This document shows positions 8,036 through 15,200 of a DNA stretch of 21,041 nucleotides, piece after piece. The stretch covers positions 1 to 21,041 of the forward strand of contig JAKSDL010000880.1 in the NCBI GenBank assembly GCA_022360105.1, in the 5' to 3' direction. The DNA is from Pseudomonadota bacterium. GTDB taxonomy: Bacteria; SAR324; XYD2-FULL-50-16; JAHJRI01. The stretch's first letter is position 1. Each line of letters begins with the position of its first letter. The notes under the pieces were generated by a model. That model saw nothing but the letters and a program-made list of their open reading frames with translations, had not been told where the DNA came from and searched no databases. A program made the position numbers and the translations under genes.

Positions 8036-8065
8036 ACTATAACACCCGAGTTTTTGGTAAGTCAA
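8036..8065 (-). promoter_or_regulatory. Candidate sigma-70-type promoter of iorAB
   Basis: On the minus strand, -35 TTGACT (8060-8065) is followed by an 18-bp spacer and -10 TATAGT (8036-8041), with an extended TGT just before the -10. Both boxes match consensus at five of six positions. Transcription would start near 8029, leaving a leader of about 78 bases before the GTG at 7951. Confidence 0.55.
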
Positions 8066-8125
8066 AAACGATTCACCTATCTGCTGAAGTTTCTTTCAAC
8101 CTTCTAAAACGGAGACTGTAAAATC

Positions 8126-9073
8126 ATGAAAAACAGAATTACTGATTTGTTTGGCATTGACTATCCCATCGTGCAAGGCGGAATGATTTGGTGTAGCGGC
8201 TGGAAGCTTGCTGCAGCTGTCAGTAAGGCTGGCGGTCTTGGTTTAATAGGTGCAGGGTCCATGTATCCCGACATCCTCCGTGAACACATTCAGCAGTGCA
8301 AGACAGCCACATCCAGACCCTTTGGAGTTAACGTCCCCTTGCTCTATCCTGACATTCAAAAATTGATTGATATCATTCTGGATGAGCAGGTTCCGGTTGT
8401 CTTCACTTCAGCCGGGAATCCGAAAACATGGACAAAGGTGCTGAAAGACAATGGAGTAAAAGTCGCTCATGTCGTTTCCAGTGTTAAATTTGCCAGGAAA
8501 TGTGAAGAAGCCGGAGTGGATGCGGTTGTCGCCGAAGGATTTGAAGCAGGAGGCCATAATGGCAGGGAAGAGACAACAACATTTTGCCTGATTCCAATGG
8601 TTCGGGAGGCCATCTCACTGCCATTGCTGGCTGCCGGGGGGATTGGAAACGGTAGGGGATTGCTGGGAGCACTAGCTTTGGGAGCAGATGGTGTTCAAAT
8701 CGGAAGTCGTTTTGCTGCCAGCCTCGAAAGTTCAGCACATCAGGAATTTAAAGAAAAGATAATCAGCATCTCAGAGGGCGAAACCGTACTCACCCTGAAA
8801 CAGCTGACCCCTGTCAGGATTATCAAAAACAAGTTTTATGAAGACGTGTACCGTTCGGAAATTCGTGGAGATGGAGTAGACGAATTGCGAGATCTGCTGG
8901 GTCAGCGACGTTCCAAAAAGGGCATGTTTGAAGGCGACATGGAACAAGGAGAACTGGAAATCGGACAGATTTCCGCTGCCATTGCAGATATAAAGCCGGC
9001 AGGAGACATTGTCAAAGAGATCTGGCAGGAGTATCAAACACACAAAAGTTCCTTATGCCTGCCTGAAGATTAA
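8126..9073 (+). CDS. FMN-dependent NPD-family enzyme (FabK-like enoyl-ACP reductase or nitronate monooxygenase)
   Basis: A 315-residue TIM-barrel flavoprotein of the 2-nitropropane dioxygenase superfamily. Visible family motifs are Y-P-I-V-Q-G-G-M near the N-terminus (12-20), A-E-G-F-E-A-G-G-H-N-G with the expected catalytic His, A-A-G-G-I-G-N-G-R-G for phosphate binding, and G-A-D-G-V-Q-I-G-S-R-F for FMN binding. The C-terminal G-Q-I-S-A-A-I-x-D-I-K-P-A segment is shared by FabK and its close relatives. FabK reduces trans-2-enoyl-ACP in fatty acid synthesis; nitronate monooxygenases oxidise alkyl nitronates. The E-A-G-G-H and G-G-I-x-x-G-R-G segments resemble FabK, but no other fatty-acid gene is nearby, so I leave the reaction open. 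ATG 8126 is preceded by GGAG 11 bases upstream. It is transcribed alone and away from iorA. Confidence 0.85.
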   Translation: MKNRITDLFGIDYPIVQGGMIWCSGWKLAAAVSKAGGLGLIGAGSMYPDILREHIQQCKTATSRPFGVNVPLLYPDIQKLIDIILDEQVPVVFTSAGNPKTWTKVLKDNGVKVAHVVSSVKFARKCEEAGVDAVVAEGFEAGGHNGREETTTFCLIPMVREAISLPLLAAGGIGNGRGLLGALALGADGVQIGSRFAASLESSAHQEFKEKIISISEGETVLTLKQLTPVRIIKNKFYEDVYRSEIRGDGVDELRDLLGQRRSKKGMFEGDMEQGELEIGQISAAIADIKPAGDIVKEIWQEYQTHKSSLCLPED

Positions 9074-9103
9074 TATTCTGCGGGTAAGGTGCGAGAGATG
9101 TAT

Positions 9104-9126
9104 GCAAACGAGTCGTTTTGCCTTTT
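9104..9126 (+). terminator. Weak intrinsic-terminator candidate after the FabK/NMO-like gene
   Basis: GCAAACG pairs with CGTTTTGC across a three-base loop with one bulged T (9104-9121), followed by CTTTT. It begins 30 bases after the stop at 9073. The stem is short and AT-rich and the T-run is short, so efficiency is doubtful. Confidence 0.3.
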
Positions 9127-9168
9127 CCAATCTCCGGTAAGCGGGATCAGGTGTTTGGAAGGGGAGCA

Positions 9169-11601
9169 CTAAACAGATCGGATGGTCTCATAAAAGGTCT
9201 TTAACCTACGTTTTTGATTTTCGACCTCTTTCAGCAGACTCGCGATTGTTTCACTGTCAACATCACTAGCCGTCTTTTCCAGCCTTAAAGCAGCTTGCGC
9301 CAAATCGTCGGCAGCCAGACTTAAAGCACCGCCTTTAATGGAATGGGCCTCTGCACTGACTGTCTCAAAATCCTGTTGTTCAATTGCCCGGCGAATAAGA
9401 ATAAATTGCTCTTCCATGGCTTTGAAATATTCGCCAATAACATAATCAAGAGTTTTGGCATCGCCTGCAAACGCACCCAGGGCACGTTCCCTGTCCATCG
9501 GGTATTCATTGCTGTGTGCTGCTGAATCCGCCTTTTTTTGGATGTGATATGTTGTCGGCTTTGAGTATGTCATCAAGCTGGAATCCAACCATTTTTCAAG
9601 GACTGCGTACAGTTTTCTCTGCTGAATTGGTTTGCCTAGGAAATCATCCATTCCGGAGCTGACACATTTTGCCTGATCTTCTTCATACACATTTGCAGTA
9701 TAAGCAATTATGGGAACACGGGTGTTTTTCTGTTTTTCCTTTTCTCTAATTAAAAGGCTGGCAGCAAAACCATCCATAACCGGCATGTTCAGATCCATCA
9801 GAACCAGATCAAATTCCGCCTTTTCAAACATGTCAATGGCCTGTTGACCGTTTTCAGCCAATTCAACGGCACAACCGGCTATTTCCAGGTTTTTAATTGC
9901 CACCATCTGATTGGTTTTGTAGTCTTCAGCCAGTAAAACCCTGGCATTCCATTTTTTCGTCAAATCCCTGGAGTTTTCCAACTCCTGTTGCTTAACCACC
10001 TGGCTGACAATGGTCGTATCATGTACTTTTTTCAGAGGGACTTTGATCCAGAAGGTACTGCCTTCCATTTCGATACTGTCAAAATCAATTTCCCCATCCA
10101 TCAGTTCGGTGAGTTCCTTGGCTATGGTAGTTCCCAGTCCGGTACCTCCAAACTCCTTGGTCATCAGCGGGTTTGCCTGGTTAAAGCTTTCAAAAATATA
10201 CGGTTGCCTCTCAAGCGGTATCCCAATCCCTGAGTCCTCCACAGAGAATTTCACAAAAGCAATCTCATCGGATTCATCGACAATATCCAGCTGGATTTTG
10301 ATATAGCCGGATTCGGTGAATTTAATGGCATTATTGAGAAGGTTGTGGAGGATCTGTCTGAGACGAGCAGGGTCACCTTCTACCACCATCGGCTCGCTGC
10401 AATTCACCTCACAGAAAAAATCGAGATTTCTTTTGCCTGCCCTGGCCTGCATAATGGCTGACAATTCCATCATTAGGTAGTGCAGATTAAACGGCCTTGT
10501 TTCAAGTTGAAACTTGCCTGTGGCAATCTTGGCATGATCAAGCAGGCTGTTAATCAGCTCCAGCAAGATTTTAGATTCGACCAGAATATAGTTGGTATAA
10601 GGATGATCCGTATTTAACAACTCGGGAGTAAGACTAAGTTCACTAAATCCGATTATTGCGTTGAGAGGGGTTCTCATCTCGTGGGACATTTTAGCGATAA
10701 ATTCAGTTTTAGCCTTGTCCGCAGATTCTGCCTCTTCCTTGGCTTTTTCCAGTTTCTGCTCTGCTTCTTTCTGCTTCGAAATATCGGTAATAAATCCTTC
10801 AACAGCCAACAATTCGCCATTCACGCCATACACTCCCTGTCCCTGTTCCCACACCCATTTTTGCCGGTTTTTCGGGGTAACAATTCTATACACTTTGCGA
10901 CAGGTCGTTTTTGCTGCCACTGCTTCCTGCCAACCGGCTTTTACTCCTGGTAGATCATCAGGATGAATCAAATTGGTATAAGTAAACCGTGGATCTCCAC
11001 TCAGCATCTCTTCCGGTTGACAGTCTGTTAAGTCGTAGCATCCCTCACTAACGAATTCCATGCTCCATTCCGCGTCGTTTTGACGTCTATAAACCATGCC
11101 CGGCAAGTTACTCATCAGGTTAACCAGTACCCTGCGGTTTTCATGCAGGGCCTCATCCACTTGCTTTCGCGCCCTGACTTCTTCCTGAAGTTCGCCGCGC
11201 AAACGGGATTTTTCCAGCGCGTTTTCCACGGAAAAAAGCAATTGCATGGGGCTTTGCAACGGCTTGGTGAGAAAATCGGAAATTCTATATTCTTTGAGGA
11301 GCTTATAGGCACCAGTCAGTTCACCGTGACCGGTAAGGATTATTAGAGGTATTTCGTGATGCTGTTTTCGGATTTCATGAACAAGGGTTTCGCCATCCAT
11401 GCGCGGCATTTTGAGATCGATGATCATAAGATCGTATTTTTGCTCTGAAAGCTTTTCCAGGGCATTGATACCGTCAAAAGCCGTCTCAATTATATGAGGA
11501 GAATTTTTCGACAAAATCTTATTCAGAATTTTGCGGATATTCGGCTCGTCATCAACTATCAATAAGCGGTGACCTGATTGATAATCCTTATCCGGATCCA
11601 T
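9169..11601 (-). CDS. Hybrid sensor histidine kinase REC-PAS-HisKA-HATPase-REC-HPt
   Basis: An 810-residue cytoplasmic phosphorelay protein with no membrane segment. Order of domains: receiver 1 (about 12-130; D17-D18, phosphoacceptor D62, L-T-G-H-G and T-K-P); a short coiled coil; PAS (about 155-280, F-I-T-D-I-S exit); HisKA with H307 in S-H-E-M-R-T-P; HATPase_c (N-box N-L-L-N-N-A, D-S-G-I-G-I-P, G-G-T-G-L-G-T); receiver 2 (about 560-680; A-E-D, D603 in L-M-D-L-N-M-P, G-K-P); and HPt (about 700-805; H753 in A-H-S-I-K-G-G). All catalytic residues are intact. The second receiver and HPt fit the standard His-Asp-His relay. The N-terminal receiver suggests an upstream kinase controls it. ATG 11601 has GGGA upstream. 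G2 ends in G-T rather than the usual G-L, a small deviation. The final response regulator is not fused; the separate receiver at 17593-18000 is a candidate but is not adjacent. Confidence 0.95.
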   Translation of the reverse strand: MDPDKDYQSGHRLLIVDDEPNIRKILNKILSKNSPHIIETAFDGINALEKLSEQKYDLMIIDLKMPRMDGETLVHEIRKQHHEIPLIILTGHGELTGAYKLLKEYRISDFLTKPLQSPMQLLFSVENALEKSRLRGELQEEVRARKQVDEALHENRRVLVNLMSNLPGMVYRRQNDAEWSMEFVSEGCYDLTDCQPEEMLSGDPRFTYTNLIHPDDLPGVKAGWQEAVAAKTTCRKVYRIVTPKNRQKWVWEQGQGVYGVNGELLAVEGFITDISKQKEAEQKLEKAKEEAESADKAKTEFIAKMSHEMRTPLNAIIGFSELSLTPELLNTDHPYTNYILVESKILLELINSLLDHAKIATGKFQLETRPFNLHYLMMELSAIMQARAGKRNLDFFCEVNCSEPMVVEGDPARLRQILHNLLNNAIKFTESGYIKIQLDIVDESDEIAFVKFSVEDSGIGIPLERQPYIFESFNQANPLMTKEFGGTGLGTTIAKELTELMDGEIDFDSIEMEGSTFWIKVPLKKVHDTTIVSQVVKQQELENSRDLTKKWNARVLLAEDYKTNQMVAIKNLEIAGCAVELAENGQQAIDMFEKAEFDLVLMDLNMPVMDGFAASLLIREKEKQKNTRVPIIAYTANVYEEDQAKCVSSGMDDFLGKPIQQRKLYAVLEKWLDSSLMTYSKPTTYHIQKKADSAAHSNEYPMDRERALGAFAGDAKTLDYVIGEYFKAMEEQFILIRRAIEQQDFETVSAEAHSIKGGALSLAADDLAQAALRLEKTASDVDSETIASLLKEVENQKRRLKTFYETIRSV

Positions 11602-12229
11602 TAAATTTCCCGACCGTTTTATGATTCAATCTGTTTCGTAAATCCTGGCATTGAACAACATTCACAATTAAAGGGCCATTCAGCCTGATGGCCAGGTTTG
11701 ATCTTTCCTGAATCTCCTTTACTTCAAATTAAGATCTTGGAATAATGTTAGCAACTAATCAAAGCAATGTAAATAAATCTTTAAAGCCATAGAACCGAGG
11801 CTGTTGCCCCTTATCAGTATTTCTGCGCACTTTGATATTCGTCTTTAGCTGACATAATTAAAATGGTCTTGACAGTGCAATTCCGGAGACAGGAAACGAT
11901 CGATTTTACCTTGTTATCATTGGTTTTCATCGATATTTGTATACCCTTATACAAAATGAAAAGGTATAAAACAATAGAAGTCATGGTATCTTATTTCAAG
12001 AAAACCTGTGGTGATCTGTAATGTTATTAAGATATTGGATTAAGCCTTTCTACAAATAGAGGTAAAATAATAGAGGATTCTAGAAAGTTCCGTATTTTTG
12101 TAGTATGATCACAATAAGTTGATATTCAAAAGTTTAAACAGCTACGGATCACTTCCAACAGCCCTTTTCAGCAACTCAAACTCTTGGAATATCGGGCACG
12201 GAAGCTTCAAAAGGAAAAGGGAGGGTTTA
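11602..12229. other. 628-bp divergent intergenic region between two sensor-kinase genes
   Basis: AT-rich region that must hold the promoters of both the hybrid kinase (leftward) and the giant kinase (rightward). A TTGACA hexamer at 11869-11874 has no matching -10 at 16-18 bp. The clearest element is the palindrome at 11936-11955. The frame of the giant gene is open back to 12119, but there is no family similarity before the ATG at 12230. No small gene is supported. Confidence 0.55.
11936..11955. promoter_or_regulatory. Operator-like perfect inverted repeat
   Basis: Arms TTTGTATA (11936-11943) and TATACAAA (11948-11955) are exact reverse complements around a 4-base centre CCCT. This length and symmetry are usual for a dimeric helix-turn-helix repressor site. 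It lies about 335 bp upstream of the hybrid-kinase start and 275 bp upstream of the giant-kinase start. No regulator gene for it is visible in the window. As RNA it would make only a weak AT-rich hairpin, so a DNA site is likelier. Confidence 0.4.
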
Positions 12230-12232
12230 ATG
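12222..12232 (+). promoter_or_regulatory. Strong ribosome binding site that fixes the giant kinase start
   Basis: A purine-rich run, AAAAGGGAGGG, ends five bases before ATG 12230. The core GGAGG is nearly complementary to the 16S rRNA tail. This decides for ATG 12230 over the TTG at 12119, which lacks such a site. Confidence 0.75.
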
Positions 12233-15200
12233 GTTACAACCGCCGGTTATAAAATCAAGGCGATTCTCCATGAAAATGAATTCTACAGATTCCACAGGGC
12301 CACTCGCCTGTTAGATGAGCAAAGTGTTGTTTTAAAAACAATACACCTCCCCTCCCGCCACCATCTTTCCCAGGTACTGCTGCAAATCGAATTTAACCTT
12401 CTGCAAAACATAGATACCGAATTTAGTTTAACACCGCTTTGCCTTGAATCATTCGAAAATAATACCGCTGCTGTTTATGAGAGCATTGAGGGCTATGAAC
12501 TCACTTCTCTTATTCCGGAACAGGGAATGGAGCCGTCATTGTTTTTGAAGTTAGCTCTGAAAATCACTGCAACTTTACGGTCTCTCCACCGTTTACAGCT
12601 GTTTTGTTTCAATATCCAACCGGCAAACATTTTCATTAACTCCGAATCGGAAGATATTCTTCTATTGGATTTCACGTCAGTCTGCGCATTTTCACAATGT
12701 TTTATTAGAAACGACGATGCCCTGTATGCCAAAAACCCGGTCTTTTTTCAAGCACCCGAATGCAGGGCATTACCGGAACGGTTGATAGATTGGAGGATAG
12801 ACATATACTCACTGGGATTGACCTTCTACCAGATGATAACAGGTACCGCTCCCTACAGTTATTCTCTACTTAAGGATCGGGTCCCGGATCGCCAGCCTTT
12901 GGTGTCTCCCATAAAGTATAACCCCGACATTCCCGAAGCGCTTTCTGATGTGATCATGATGTGCCTGGACCCAAATCCCGAAGAAAGGTATCAGAGCGCC
13001 CAGGCCTTATTGAACGATCTTGAAGAGTGCCGGAAGCGAATAGGTAAACATGGTAAAATAGAATTCTTCTTTCCGGGCAGTAACAACATCAGAGAGCACT
13101 TTCACATCCCTAAAAAGCTTTATGGCCGTGAAAATGAGCTGGATTCGTTGAACAGAATTTTGAATCGGGTGGCTGAAACCGGGATAAATGAATTTATTTT
13201 TCTCTCCGGAGATCAAGGTATTGGTAAAACAGCAATAATCGACGCTGCAATGCAGCCTTCGTCCGAGCAAGCCCCCGGAATCATCAGCTGTCGATTCTCT
13301 GAAGACTCGCAAAGCATACCTTATTCCGGCCTGATTAAGGCGCTGAGGGAACTAACCCAGCGGATACTGCAAAACAATGAACGTCGAACCGCATTTTGGC
13401 AGCGTGCCCTGCAATCGGAATTAGGTGCCAATGCCAACGTTTTAACAGAATTCATTCCTGAGTTGCGAATAGTTTTGGAAGAACACCGGCAAGCTCAGCA
13501 ATTGACACCGGAGGAGCTGCGGAATCGACTAAACCTGGTTTTAATGCAGTTCATCCGGACTTTATCAAGCGCTGAGTATCCCCTGGTATTAATACTGGAT
13601 AACCTGCAATGGGCTGATCCTTCTTCCATCAAACTGGTTGAACTATTGTTATCCAATCCTGATATTCAATACCTTTGTGTAATCAGCTCCTTACGATCTG
13701 ATGAAGCAGATCGTAACTTGTATCTGCAAAAACTGATTGTCTCCGTTCAGGAATCAGGTCCGGCATACAGTGAAATAAAACTGGATACCATATCCCGCCA
13801 TGACGTTGAGAGGATTTGCGCTGATACCCTATGCTGTCCTCTTGATAAAATTCAACCCGTGTCCGATTTGGTATTTGAACAAAGTCAGGGTAATCCTTAT
13901 CTCCTGCATCAGGTTCTGGCTTATTTTTACGAAAGTGGCATCATCTGGTTTGCCCCGGAAAAATCCCAATGGATGTGGAAAGCTCAAGACCTGCACAACC
14001 GGAATTCATCCCGGGCAGCACATACGCTTATTAGTCAAAAATTACTGCATCTGGATTCCGGTTCCCAGCGACTAGTCTGGGTTGCAGCCTGCATGGGCTA
14101 CGAATTTGACATACAATCGTTAAAGCAGGCCGGTTACAAACAAAGTGAGTTAAGTTCATTACTGGCAAAACTGGTACAAAAGGGATTGATCATTCCGGAA
14201 TTTAAATACGCCATTCACAATCACCCTCAATCCCTGCAGTTAACGGAGGAGATCAAAAAGGAATGGGAAGATAATTATGCATTTGTTTTCAAGGACAAAA
14301 TGGTGCAAAAAGTTGCCGGGTCCTATATGGGAAACGGACAAAGAGCCATGCTCCACCTGGAAACCGGCAGAAACATACTGCAAAACAAAGTATGTGAGTC
14401 CTCTGGCATCAATGAGTTCATCGTTGCGAATCACTTCAACTCAGCTAAGGATGTAATCTCCGATTTCGATGAGCTGCTTGAAACCGTGAAGTTAAACCTG
14501 GCTGCAGGGTTGAAAGCAAAGGCGATGGCTTCCTACGATATTTCGGCCCACTATTTCAAGCTGGGAATTGATGTTTTAAGAGCAGCTTATCCTGACTTTG
14601 AGAGCTTTGAAGATTTATCCGCAAAGCTATGGGAGACGTCTTATGATCTTTTGTCGTCTTTGGTGAAGGAAAAAGCTGAAAGTGAATTTCTGACAGGACA
14701 ATTCGAAGAGTCATTGAGTACATTCAACTACCTGTTAGCCCAAGTTCGCTCACCCCTTGAAAAAGCGACTGCCTATTCCTTTCTAACAGCATTACACACA
14801 GCTTCGGGCCGGAATAAAGAAGCAATCAAAACCGGTTTGAAAGGACTGGAACTGTTGGGAATCAAAATATCAAAAAAGCCTTCAAAGCTCCGGCTATTTG
14901 CCGCTCTTCTGCTGGCATTGTGGAAGCAGCGCCGATTTGCCCATGGCAGTCGGATCAATTTTAAAGAATCGGATCTCTCCAATCATAACACCGTTTTTAA
15001 ATTGTTTATGAACCTCCACCCAGCTGCCTATTTTGCAAATAGACAGCTGCTGATTTTTTTGATCTTGAAGTTGTTTATACTTTCGCTAAGGTTTGGCAAT
15101 AAATCCCACGCAATTTCGCTTACTCACCAGGGATTCGGGTTCTTAATCAGTTTTAGTCTCAATAAGTATCGGCAAGGGTATCATCTTGCAAAAACGGGGA

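Noticed and set aside
12119..12229. TTG-started N-terminal extension of the giant kinase
   Set aside because: No ribosome site at TTG 12119, while a near-perfect one precedes ATG 12230, where the kinase-like fold begins.
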